Shown here: one piece after another, positions 9,115-16,800 of the stretch
Layout: each line of letters begins with the position of its first letter
Numbering within the stretch: position 1 is the first letter of the stretch
NCBI RefSeq assembly: GCF_030757795.1
Contig: NZ_JAUQWH010000015.1
Span: forward strand, 1-64,000
Source: Actinoplanes oryzae
GTDB lineage: Bacteria; Actinomycetota; Actinomycetes; Mycobacteriales; Micromonosporaceae
Direction: 5' to 3'
DNA length: 64,000 nucleotides
Notes under the pieces: generated by a model
The model's input: only the letters and a program-made list of their open reading frames with translations
Told to the model about the DNA's origin: nothing
Database searches by the model: none
Program-made: the position numbers and the translations under genes

Positions 9115-10422
9115 GTGGCGCGCAAAGTGAAGATTCCCGCGACGAAGTATCCGGTCGAACGGCTCACCCTCGACAACGGCTTGCGGGTGGTCCTCACGCC
9201 CGACCGCAGTGCCCCCGTGGTCGGCGTCGCCGTGGTCTACGACGTCGGCATCCGCTCCGAGCCGGAGGGGCGCACGGGCTTCGCCCACCTCTTCGAGCAC
9301 CTCATGTTCCAGGGCTCGGAAAATCTGGAGAAGCTCGCGCACTTCCGGCACGTGCAGGGCGCCGGCGGCAGCTTCAACGGCTCGACCCACCTCGACTACA
9401 CCGACTATTTCGAGGTGCTGCCCTCCGGCGCCCTCGAGCGGGCGCTCTTCCTCGAGGCCGACCGGATGCGCGGCCCCCGCCTCACCGAGGAGAACCTGCG
9501 CAACCAGGTGGACGTGGTCAAGGAGGAGATCCGGGTCAACGTCCTCAACCGGCCCTACGGCGGGTTCCCCTGGCTCAAGCTGCCGGCGGTGATGTTCGAG
9601 ACGTTCCCCAACGCCCACGACGGCTACGGCTCCTTCACCGACCTGGAGAGCGCCACGGTCGACGACGCCGCGGAGTTCTTCCGGAAGTACTACGCGTCGG
9701 GCAACGCGACCCTGGCCGTCGCCGGCGACTTCGACGTGGCCACGGCGACCGAGCTGATCCAGCGCCACTTCGGCGACGTCCCGGCCCGGCCCCGGCCCGA
9801 GCTGCCCGGCTTCGACGAGCCGGGGCTGACCGCCGAGCGCCGGGAGAGCTATGTCGACAAGCTCGCCCCCCTGCCCGCGGTCGCGTCCGGCTGGCGGGTG
9901 CCCGACCCGGTCAACGCCTTCGGCGACTATCTGCCGTACGTCGTGCTGGCCGAGGTCCTCACCGACGGCGACGCGTCCCGGCTGGTCGAGCGGCTGGTCC
10001 AGCGGGACCGCATCGTGACCAGCATCGGGGGCTACATCGGCTTCATGGGCGACGAGTACCAGGTGCGCAACCCCACCGCGCTGCTGCTGCAGGCGCACAT
10101 GCCCCCGGGCGGCGACGCGGACAAGGTGCTGCGCGTGGTCGACGAGGAGCTCGACCGGCTGGCGACCGGCGGGCTCGCGCCCGGCGAGCTGGCCCGCACC
10201 CAGGCCCGCATGGCGACGCACCTGCTGCGCGACACCGACGCGGTGCTCGGGCGGGCCCTGCCGATGGCCGTGCTGGAGCTGCAGCGCGGCCGCCCCGAGC
10301 TGCTCAACGAGCTGCCCCGGCTGGTCGGCGAGGTCACCGAGGAGCAGATCGTCGCGGCCGCCGCCGCCCTGCGGCCCGAGAGCCGCGCCACCGTCGAGGT
10401 CGTTGCAGGAGCGAACCAGTGA
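9115..10422 (+). CDS. M16 family zinc metallopeptidase, catalytic subunit
   Basis: 435 residues of the pitrilysin/processing-protease family. The inverted zinc motif HLFEH is at residues 58-62 and the distal glutamate lies in the VVKEEIR segment near 138. GTG at 9115 is used. The next gene overlaps by four bases (GTGA) and encodes a second M16 protein without the zinc motif. Such pairs usually form a catalytic and non-catalytic heterodimer that degrades peptides. No signal peptide is seen, so it is probably cytoplasmic. Confidence 0.92.
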   Translation: MARKVKIPATKYPVERLTLDNGLRVVLTPDRSAPVVGVAVVYDVGIRSEPEGRTGFAHLFEHLMFQGSENLEKLAHFRHVQGAGGSFNGSTHLDYTDYFEVLPSGALERALFLEADRMRGPRLTEENLRNQVDVVKEEIRVNVLNRPYGGFPWLKLPAVMFETFPNAHDGYGSFTDLESATVDDAAEFFRKYYASGNATLAVAGDFDVATATELIQRHFGDVPARPRPELPGFDEPGLTAERRESYVDKLAPLPAVASGWRVPDPVNAFGDYLPYVVLAEVLTDGDASRLVERLVQRDRIVTSIGGYIGFMGDEYQVRNPTALLLQAHMPPGGDADKVLRVVDEELDRLATGGLAPGELARTQARMATHLLRDTDAVLGRALPMAVLELQRGRPELLNELPRLVGEVTEEQIVAAAAALRPESRATVEVVAGANQ

Positions 10423-11738
10423 CCAAGCACACTCTGCCGGACCTCGTGCCGGACTCGAAGATCAGACTGCCCAAGCAGGCCGAGCGCACCCTCGGCACCG
10501 GCCTGACCGTCATCGCCGTACGCCGGCCCAGCGTTCCCCTGGTCGAGCTGCGGCTGCGGGTGCCCTTCGGCCGGGCGCCGCTGGCCCGCGCCACGCTGCT
10601 CTCCCAGGCCCTGTTCACCGGCACGACGTCCATGTCGAGCATCGACATCGCTGCCGAGCTGCAGACCGTCGGCGGCGGGCTCTCGGCCGGGCTCGACCCC
10701 GACCGGCTGCTCGTCACCGGCAACTCGCTGGTCTCCGGGCTCGACCGGATGCTGGACATCCTCGCCGAGGTGCTCACCGAGCCGGCGTACCCGGCGGACG
10801 AGGTCGGCACCGAGCGCGACCGGCTCGTGGACCACATCCAGGTCGCGCAGAGCCAGCCGGCGCACCTGGCCCGCACGGCGCTGCTGGAGCGCGTGTTCGG
10901 CCGCCACCCGTACGCGGTGCAGACGCCCACGCCCGAGCAGGTCAAGGGCGTCCGCCCGGCCCAGCTCCGGGCGCTGCACGCCGACCGGGTCCGCCCCGAG
11001 GGCGCCGTGCTGGTGCTGGTCGGCGACATCAACCCGGAGAAGGCGATCGACGCCGCCGAGCGGGCGCTGAGCGGCTGGAAGGGCACCGGCAAGGACAGCA
11101 CCGTCCCGCCCGCCCCGCCGCTGGAGCCCGGCCCGCTGCTGCTCGTCGACCGGCCCGGCTCGGTGCAGTCGTCGCTGCGCATGGCCCTGCCGGCCGTGCC
11201 GCGCACCGACCCCGACCATCCGGCGCTGCAGCTCGCCAACATGGTCTTCGGCGGCTACTTCTCGTCGCGCTGGGTGGAGAACATCCGCGAGGACAAGGGC
11301 TACACCTACGGCCCGCACACCTCGATCGAGCACTTCATCGCCGGCTCGACGCTGGTCGTCGCGGCCGAGGTGGCGACCGAGGTCACCGGCCCCGCGCTGC
11401 TGGAGACGATCTACGAGCTGGGCAGGATCGCCAGCCTGCCGCCGGGTGAGGAGGAGCTCGAGCAGGCCCGCAGGTACGCCCTCGGCACCCTGCGCCTGAG
11501 CATGTCCACCCAGGCCGGGCTCGCCGGGCTGGCCAGCATCTACGCCAGCTTCGGGCTGCGCCTGGACTATCTCACCGCGCACTCGGCGGCGCTGGCGGCC
11601 GTCACCCGCGAGCAGGTCGCCGAGGCGGCCGCGAAATACCTGGCGCCCGCCCGGGCCGTCACCGTGGTGCTCGGCGACGCGGAGCTGGTTGAGGGACCGC
11701 TGAGCGCCCTCACGAGCGTGGAGCGCACCGCCGAGTGA
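10419..11738 (+). CDS. M16 family peptidase, non-catalytic partner
   Basis: 439 residues. At the place of the HXXEH zinc site the sequence reads ARATLLSQALF, so it cannot bind zinc in the usual way. The C-terminal half keeps the Arg/Tyr pair (SRWVENIREDKGYTYG) that in this family contacts substrate in the partner's active site. It overlaps the genes on both sides by 4 bases, which places both M16 genes and nudC in one operon. Confidence 0.9.
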   Translation: MTKHTLPDLVPDSKIRLPKQAERTLGTGLTVIAVRRPSVPLVELRLRVPFGRAPLARATLLSQALFTGTTSMSSIDIAAELQTVGGGLSAGLDPDRLLVTGNSLVSGLDRMLDILAEVLTEPAYPADEVGTERDRLVDHIQVAQSQPAHLARTALLERVFGRHPYAVQTPTPEQVKGVRPAQLRALHADRVRPEGAVLVLVGDINPEKAIDAAERALSGWKGTGKDSTVPPAPPLEPGPLLLVDRPGSVQSSLRMALPAVPRTDPDHPALQLANMVFGGYFSSRWVENIREDKGYTYGPHTSIEHFIAGSTLVVAAEVATEVTGPALLETIYELGRIASLPPGEEELEQARRYALGTLRLSMSTQAGLAGLASIYASFGLRLDYLTAHSAALAAVTREQVAEAAAKYLAPARAVTVVLGDAELVEGPLSALTSVERTAE

Positions 11739-12676
11739 GCACCGCGGAGCAGCCCGACATCGCCGAGCAGCCCGGCCTCGACGGCCCGCCGCTCGCGCGC
11801 ACGACCCTGGACAGGGCGGCCGAGCGCCGTACGGACCAGGCCTGGCTGGACGACGCCTGGCGCACCGGGCTCGTCCTCGTCATCGACATCGCGGACGGCG
11901 GCAAGGTGCTCGTGACGGACAAGCCGTCGCTGGTGCTCGTGGGGGCCGATGCCGCGCCCGAGGGGGAGCGGCTCTTCCTGGGCGTCGACGCTCTCGGCGT
12001 ACCCGTCTTCGCGGTGTCGTCGCCCTTGCCGCAGGCCCCGGAGGGGGCCGAGGCACGCACCCTGCGGGACATCGGCGACCGGCTCGACCCGCGCGACGCC
12101 GGGATCTTGACGACCGCGGCGGCGCTGGGCAACTGGCACGCGTCGCACCGGTTCTCGCCGCGCAGCGGGCAGCCGACGACCGTCACCGACGGCGGCTGGG
12201 TGCGGGTCGACCCGGACGGGCGGCAGATGTGGCCGCGCACCGATCCGGCGATGATCGTGCTGGTCCACGACGGGGTGGCCGGGCCGGAGGGGCGCTGCCT
12301 GCTCGGCCACAACGCCAACTGGCCGGCCGTCGGCGGGGTGCGGCGCTTCTCGTGCCTCGCCGGGTTCGTGGAGCCGGGCGAGTCGGCCGAGGCCGCGGTG
12401 GTGCGGGAGGTGCGCGAAGAGGTCGGCATCCGGCTGCGCGCCCTGCGCTACGAGGGCAGCCAGTCGTGGCCCTACCCGGGCTCGCTGATGCTGGGCTTCA
12501 CCGCGTCGGCGGACGCGGAGCAGCCGTTCGTGCTGGACCCGGCCGAGATCGACGAAGCGCGGTGGTTCACCCGCACGGAGATCGCCGCCATGATCGACGG
12601 CGGTCTCCCGGGCGTCGGGTTGCCGATGCGGTCCTCGATCGCGCTCTACCTGATCGAGACCTGGCTGAGGTCCTGA
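11735..12676 (+). CDS. nudC: NADH pyrophosphatase NudC
   Basis: 313 residues hydrolysing NAD(H), and possibly NAD caps on RNA, to NMN(H) and AMP or 5'-p-RNA. The Nudix box GX5EX7REVXEEVGI spans about 210-232, and the NudC subclass motif SQSWPYPGS follows. The zinc-ribbon region before it has HRFSPRSG where other NudC proteins have cysteines, so zinc binding looks lost. It sits next to mycoredoxin and uvrD2 as in M. tuberculosis Rv3199c. Confidence 0.93.
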   Translation: MSTAEQPDIAEQPGLDGPPLARTTLDRAAERRTDQAWLDDAWRTGLVLVIDIADGGKVLVTDKPSLVLVGADAAPEGERLFLGVDALGVPVFAVSSPLPQAPEGAEARTLRDIGDRLDPRDAGILTTAAALGNWHASHRFSPRSGQPTTVTDGGWVRVDPDGRQMWPRTDPAMIVLVHDGVAGPEGRCLLGHNANWPAVGGVRRFSCLAGFVEPGESAEAAVVREVREEVGIRLRALRYEGSQSWPYPGSLMLGFTASADAEQPFVLDPAEIDEARWFTRTEIAAMIDGGLPGVGLPMRSSIALYLIETWLRS

Positions 12677-12717
12677 GCCCCGGCCCGGCGCGCGGGCGTC
12701 CGGGCCGGGTCCTCAGG
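12672..12717. terminator. hairpin between nudC and mycoredoxin
   Basis: A 10-bp GC stem (12679-12688 with 12100-type partner at 12700-12709) is enclosed by CCTGAG/CTCAGG, between two convergent genes, and could stop transcription from both sides. The 3' end of the mycoredoxin gene (TCAGGCGCTGGCCGC) is partly duplicated just beyond it, at about 12713 and 12750. Confidence 0.65.
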
Positions 12718-12749
12718 CGCTGGCCGCAGCCAGCGCCCGAGCCGGGTCT

Positions 12750-12992
12750 TCAGGCGCTGGCCGCGGCCAGGTGCTCCTTGACCTGCACGATCGACGGGTT
12801 GGTCATCGTGGTGCCGTCGTCGAACTTCATCGTGGGGACGGTCTGGTTGCCGCCGTTGACGCTCATGACGAAGGTGGCGGCGGCCGGGTCCTGCTCGATG
12901 TCGATGACGTCGTACGCGATGCCTTCCCGGTCGAGCTGCGACTTGAGCCGGTGGCAGTAACCACACCAGGGCGTCGAGTACATGGTCAGCAT
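12750..12992 (-). CDS. mrx1: mycoredoxin (glutaredoxin-like)
   Basis: 80 residues, thioredoxin fold with the CGYC active site at residues 10-13, TVPTMKF cis-Pro segment at 51-57. Mycoredoxin reduces mycothiol-mixed disulfides in actinobacteria. ATG at 12992 with AAGGGA upstream gives the normal length; a longer frame to 13181 adds unrelated sequence. It is divergent from uvrD2 across 80 bases, matching Rv3198A/Rv3198c. Confidence 0.92.
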   Translation of the reverse strand: MLTMYSTPWCGYCHRLKSQLDREGIAYDVIDIEQDPAAATFVMSVNGGNQTVPTMKFDDGTTMTNPSIVQVKEHLAAASA

Positions 12993-13072
12993 CGGTCTGG
13001 TCCCTTCGAAGAAGTCACATGGCACTGTGCCATCCCGTGAAACGACCGGCGACGGTGTCATGATTCCCGGTT

Positions 13073-15193
13073 GTGACAGCGGAACGTGTTCTTGCCGGGC
13101 TCGACCCCGACCAGCGTAAGGCGGTGACCGCGCCCGCGGGGCCGGTCTGCATCCTGGCCGGGGCCGGAACAGGTAAGACACGGGCTATTACCCACCGGAT
13201 CGCCTATCGCACTCTTTCGGGCGAGATCAGTCCCCGGCACGTCCTCGCGGTGACCTTCACCGCACGGGCCGCCGCCGAGATGCGCGCCCGGCTCACCGAG
13301 CTGGGCGCCGGGCGGGTGCAGGCGCGCACGTTCCATGCCGCCGCGCTGCGCCAGGTGCGCTACTTCGCGCCCCGGTTGCTGCAGGGCCGCGCGATGCCCG
13401 AGCTCGTGGAGAGCAAGGCCCGGCTGGTCGCCCTCGCGGCGACCCGCGCCGGTCTGCGCGCCGACCGCACCGTCGCCCGGGACCTGGCCGGCGAGCTCGA
13501 GTGGGCCAAGTCGTCCCTGGTCGAGCCCGGGGAGTACGCCGTGGCGGCCACCAAGGCGCTCCGCGAGCCCCCGGCGGACGTGGCGAAGGTCGCCGAGATC
13601 TTCGCCGCCTACGAGGAGCTGAAGCGGCAGCAGGGCGTCATCGACTTCGAGGACCTGCTGCGGGCCGCGGTCTGGGGCATCGAGGAGCACCCGGACGTCG
13701 GCGAGCAGGTCCGCTCCCAGTACAGGCACTTCGTCGTCGACGAGTACCAGGACGTCAACCCGCTGCAGCAGCGGCTGCTCGACGCGTGGCTCGGCGGGCG
13801 CGACGACCTGACCGTGGTGGGCGACGCGTCGCAGACGATCTACTCGTTCACCGGGGCCACGTCGTCGTACCTGATCGACTTCCCCCGGCAGCGCCGCGAG
13901 GCCGTCGTGGTGCGGCTCACCCGGGACTACCGCTCCACGCCGCAGGTGGTCGGGCTCGCCAACGCCGTCATCAAGCAGGCCCGCGGCACCGAGGCGAAAC
14001 TGCGCCTCGAGCTGGTCGGCCAGCGCAAGCCCGGACCCGAGCCGGATCTCAAGATCTTCCCGGACGAGCCGGCCGAGGCCGCTGCCGTGGCGCGCCGGTG
14101 CAAGGAACTGCTCGCGGCGGGGACCCCGGCGAGTGAGATCGCGATTCTGTTCCGGGTGAACGCGCAGTCGGAGGCGTACGAGGAGGCTCTGGCCGAGGCC
14201 CAGGTGCCCTATGTCGTGCGGGGCGCCGAGCGGTTCTTCGAGCGGACCGAGGTGCGGCAGGCGATGGTGGCGCTGCGGGCGGCCGTACGGTCGACGCCCG
14301 GCGAGACCCCCCTGGTGGAAGCGGTGGTCGACGCCCTCGCGGCGACCGGGTGGTCCCGCTCGCAGCCCCCGCCGGGCGGTGCGCAGCGTGAGCAGTGGGA
14401 GGCACTCGCCGCCCTGGTCACGCTTGCCGAGGAGTACGCCCGGAGCCCCGTCGTGGAGCCGATAGGCCAGGCGGGCGCGGTGCAGCGGGACGTGACACTC
14501 GCCGCCTTCACCGAGGAGCTGGCGCGCCGGGCCGAGCAGCAGCACGCGCCGACCGTGGAGGGCGTGACGCTCGCCTCGTTGCACTCCGCCAAGGGGCTGG
14601 AGTGGGACGCCGTGTTCCTGGTCGGGCTCGCTGACGGCACGCTCCCGACCGCGTACGCGAAGACCCCCGAGCAGCTCGAGGAGGAGCGCCGCCTGCTCTA
14701 TGTCGGCGTCACCCGGGCGAGGGAGTGGCTCTGGCTGTCGTACGGGCAGCTGCGGGGCAACGGCGGCCGGACCAGGCGGCCGTGCCGGTTCCTGCCCCAG
14801 CTCACCGACACGCGGCACCGCACCTTCGAGAAGGCGGGCGCGGCCGGCAGTCAGAAACCCGTCAACCGGCGCGTGGTCATCGTGTCGTGCCGGGTGTGCG
14901 GCACCACGCTGCTCAACGGCACCGACCGCAAGCTGGGCCGCTGCGCCACCTGCCCGTCCGACCTGGACGAGGAGCTGTTCGAGCGGCTGACCGCGTGGCG
15001 CGCGCGGACCGCGGCGGAGCAGAAAGTCCCTGCGTACGTCGTCTTCACCGACGCGACGATCGTGGCCATCGCCGAACGGCGCCCCACCACGCCGCCGGAG
15101 CTGCTGGCCATCGCGGGGATCGGGCCCCGGAAGCTGGGCCAGTACGGCGAGGCGGTCTTCGCCCTCGTGGAAGGGGCTGTGGGCGGCGCCTGA
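13073..15193 (+). CDS. uvrD2: ATP-dependent DNA helicase UvrD2
   Basis: 706 residues, SF1 3'-5' helicase. Walker A AGAGTGKT at 29-36, DEYQD motif II near 223, SAKGLEWD motif V, YVGVTRARE motif VI. The C-terminus has the UvrD2 hallmark: a four-cysteine module (CRVC near 606, CATC near 624) then an HRDC domain (about 635-706). GTG at 13073 opens MTAERVLAGLDPDQ. The next gene rightward is whiB7, as in mycobacteria. Confidence 0.95.
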   Translation: MTAERVLAGLDPDQRKAVTAPAGPVCILAGAGTGKTRAITHRIAYRTLSGEISPRHVLAVTFTARAAAEMRARLTELGAGRVQARTFHAAALRQVRYFAPRLLQGRAMPELVESKARLVALAATRAGLRADRTVARDLAGELEWAKSSLVEPGEYAVAATKALREPPADVAKVAEIFAAYEELKRQQGVIDFEDLLRAAVWGIEEHPDVGEQVRSQYRHFVVDEYQDVNPLQQRLLDAWLGGRDDLTVVGDASQTIYSFTGATSSYLIDFPRQRREAVVVRLTRDYRSTPQVVGLANAVIKQARGTEAKLRLELVGQRKPGPEPDLKIFPDEPAEAAAVARRCKELLAAGTPASEIAILFRVNAQSEAYEEALAEAQVPYVVRGAERFFERTEVRQAMVALRAAVRSTPGETPLVEAVVDALAATGWSRSQPPPGGAQREQWEALAALVTLAEEYARSPVVEPIGQAGAVQRDVTLAAFTEELARRAEQQHAPTVEGVTLASLHSAKGLEWDAVFLVGLADGTLPTAYAKTPEQLEEERRLLYVGVTRAREWLWLSYGQLRGNGGRTRRPCRFLPQLTDTRHRTFEKAGAAGSQKPVNRRVVIVSCRVCGTTLLNGTDRKLGRCATCPSDLDEELFERLTAWRARTAAEQKVPAYVVFTDATIVAIAERRPTTPPELLAIAGIGPRKLGQYGEAVFALVEGAVGGA

Positions 15194-15305
15194 CGGGGCA
15201 CCGCGGCGGCCCGCTTCGTGAGACCCTGTGGGGGCGCGTCGCCCGGCTCTTCGAGAGGCGCGTTGCGGGATCCGGAAAAGTTTGAAAACTGGGCCGTTAA
15301 TTCGT

Positions 15306-15334
15306 TTGCCTCGCCCCGGCGGAGCGCATAGCCT
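15306..15334 (+). promoter_or_regulatory. probable whiB7 promoter
   Basis: TTGCCT (15306-15311) and TAGCCT (15329-15334) are separated by 17 bases. An AT-rich stretch (GTTAATTCGT) abuts the -35 and a second one (AAAAGTTTGAAAACT) lies at 15277-15291. WhiB7-activated promoters carry an AT-rich block just upstream of the -35, bound by the WhiB7 AT-hook, so autoregulation is likely. Predicted start is near 15341, giving a leader of about 660 nt. Confidence 0.6.
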
Positions 15335-15416
15335 CAGTTCACACCTGGTCGAGCGGCCTGCTCACCAGGGACAACGATCGAGTGCACCACCAACACGGAG
15401 AAGGGAAGTGAACACG

Positions 15417-15863
15417 ATGAGGCTCATCACCACGATCGAGCGTCCGTCGGCGTCGCTGCCGTTCTCCGCGTGCGCTCCGTCCGCGTCGTGGCTGCCGGTC
15501 TCCCCGGTCGCCGTGCTGCCGGCTGCCGCCCCCGTGGCGCTTCCGGTGGTCGAGCGGGCCCAGGTCTCCTCCGTGGAGATCCTGGCCGCCGAGCGGGCTC
15601 CGGTCTCCTCCGTGGAGATCGTGGCCGCGGAGCGGGCTCTCGTTGCAGGGGCGCACCAGGTCTCCGACGTCTACCAGGCCCCGGTCCAGGCCGAGCTGGG
15701 TCAGGAACTGGCGATCGTCGGCGGCGGCTCCTACGGCGGCGGCATCAGCACCACGGGCACCAATGGCACCACCGGGTTCAAGGGCAGCAATGGCTTCGAC
15801 CTCGCGATGAAGCGTCGCACGGGAGATGCCCGCGGTGTCCCGCCTCGAGGAAGGCCGGTCTGA
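15417..15863 (+). CDS. 148-codon ORF in the whiB7 leader
   Basis: ATG at 15417 has GGAGAAGGGA upstream; an in-frame GTG lies 9 bases earlier. Codon use is GC3-rich like neighbours, so it is probably translated. The protein has an Ala/Pro/Val-rich N-terminal half, a 13-residue direct repeat (VSSVEILAAERAP and VSSVEIVAAERAL) and a Gly/Ser/Thr/Asn-rich segment (GGGSYGGGISTTGTNGTTG) near residues 103-121. I recognise no family. Its stop codon at 15861 falls inside a hairpin just before the whiB7 terminator, so its translation may control whiB7. It could equally be a separate small-protein gene. Confidence 0.5.
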   Translation: MRLITTIERPSASLPFSACAPSASWLPVSPVAVLPAAAPVALPVVERAQVSSVEILAAERAPVSSVEIVAAERALVAGAHQVSDVYQAPVQAELGQELAIVGGGSYGGGISTTGTNGTTGFKGSNGFDLAMKRRTGDARGVPPRGRPV

Positions 15864-15892
15864 TCGACTCAGACCTCCGGCTCACCTCGAGG
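15843..15892 (+). promoter_or_regulatory. candidate anti-terminator hairpin of whiB7
   Basis: Two copies of self-complementary CCTCGAGG (15843-15850, 15885-15892) can pair around an inner perfect stem GGTCTGA/TCAGACC (15857-15863, 15869-15875). The leader ORF stop codon is in the inner stem. The second CCTCGAGG overlaps the first bases of the terminator stem, so the two structures compete in part. Confidence 0.5.
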
Positions 15893-15932
15893 CCGCGGAA
15901 CCCGTAACCGGGATCCGCGGCCTTAATTTTTT
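15890..15932 (+). terminator. intrinsic terminator (attenuator) upstream of whiB7
   Basis: A 9-bp GC stem (15891-15899 with 15914-15922), one mismatch, a further 4-bp stem and TAAC loop, followed by TTAATTTTTT. This is one of the few terminators in the window with a true U-tract. It lies 68 bases before the whiB7 ATG. A second 7-bp hairpin follows at 15932-15951. Attenuation by ribosome-targeting drugs is established for whiB7/wblC leaders. Confidence 0.8.
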
Positions 15933-15999
15933 GCCGGCCTACCCGCCGGCACGGAAAACGATCCACCAGATCGATTCAAGAGAGAGGTGACCGGGCTTT

Positions 16000-16362
16000 A
16001 TGAGTCTGGCGCTGGCTTCGCTCGACGTGACCGTCGAGATCGAGGCGAACCTGCCCTGTCGGAAGTTCGACCCGGACCTGTGGTTCTCGGACTCCCCGGC
16101 CCAGCTGGAGCTGGCCAAGTCGCTCTGCGGGGACTGCCCGCTGCGCGTCGAGTGCCTCGCCGGCGCGGTCGAGCGGGCCGAGCCCTGGGGAGTCTGGGGC
16201 GGCGAGATCTTCGAGCGCGGAGCCGTCGTGCCCCGCAAGCGGCCCCGCGGCCGCCCGCGCAAGGTCGACGTCGCGCGCGACGCCGAGCTCGCGGTCGAGG
16301 TGGAGGAGCGGCTCGCGGCCACCGGCCTCGAGTCCCGCAACTCGGTCCGCCTGGCGGCCTGA
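16000..16362 (+). CDS. whiB7: transcriptional regulator WhiB7
   Basis: 120 residues. Fe-S ligands C20, C43, C46 and C52; the WhiB signature GVWGG at 64-68 within EPWGVWGGE, characteristic of WhiB7; and a C-terminal AT-hook RGRPRK at 83-88. WhiB7 works with the housekeeping sigma factor to activate intrinsic antibiotic-resistance genes. ATG at 16000 has GAGAGGTGA 10 bases upstream. Transcription is probably attenuated in the leader. Confidence 0.97.
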   Translation: MSLALASLDVTVEIEANLPCRKFDPDLWFSDSPAQLELAKSLCGDCPLRVECLAGAVERAEPWGVWGGEIFERGAVVPRKRPRGRPRKVDVARDAELAVEVEERLAATGLESRNSVRLAA

Positions 16363-16363
16363 C

Positions 16364-16576
16364 ATGACCACCGTTCCCCAGTCCCTAGTGAAGAAGCCGG
16401 AAACCGAGATGTCGCTGAACGGAGCCCCGAAGGTGAAACTCATCCAAGAAGCGCTGGCCCGTGCCCGAATGCGTCGGCCTCAGGCCGACCACACTCCTGA
16501 GGCACACCGTCCCGCTCGCCAGGTAGCCATGGAGGCCCGTCACCGGGCCGCGCGCGAACTGGGCGGACGCTACTGA
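16364..16576 (+). CDS. small basic protein downstream of whiB7, 70 aa
   Basis: ATG at 16364 lies one base after the whiB7 stop, with no separate ribosome site, so it is probably translationally coupled. An internal ATG at residue 16 (MSLNGAPKVKLIQEALARAR) could be the true start. The protein is helical and Arg/Ala-rich with no cysteines or membrane segments. The function is unknown; co-transcription with whiB7 suggests a link to the drug-stress response. Confidence 0.6.
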   Translation: MTTVPQSLVKKPETEMSLNGAPKVKLIQEALARARMRRPQADHTPEAHRPARQVAMEARHRAARELGGRY

Positions 16577-16593
16577 TCCTTACCCCCTGTCGA

Positions 16594-16631
16594 GAGACCC
16601 CGTCCGTGGCGCCCGCCGCGGGCGGGGTCTC
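16594..16631 (+). terminator. hairpin terminator after the whiB7 operon
   Basis: A 13-bp stem with one G-U pair, arms 16594-16606 and 16619-16631, 17 bases after the small gene. Confidence 0.75.
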
Positions 16632-16800
16632 CGCCGTCTGACCTCTCCCGGCGCCCTCACGTCCCACGGCCTGCCGGCTCGCGCTGCTGCACGCCGCTCC
16701 GCCGACCCCCACCCCCTGGACCTGGCGGAGTGGTCACGCGACACGTACGGCCGGTCCGCCCTCTTGCCGCCGCTGCTTCCGTCGGCGCGGTCGCCTCCGC

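Noticed and set aside
15382-15411. Nine-codon upstream ORF (GTG) in the whiB7 leader
   Set aside because: It has no clear ribosome site. Kept only as a possibility, since its stop overlaps the region before the larger ORF.
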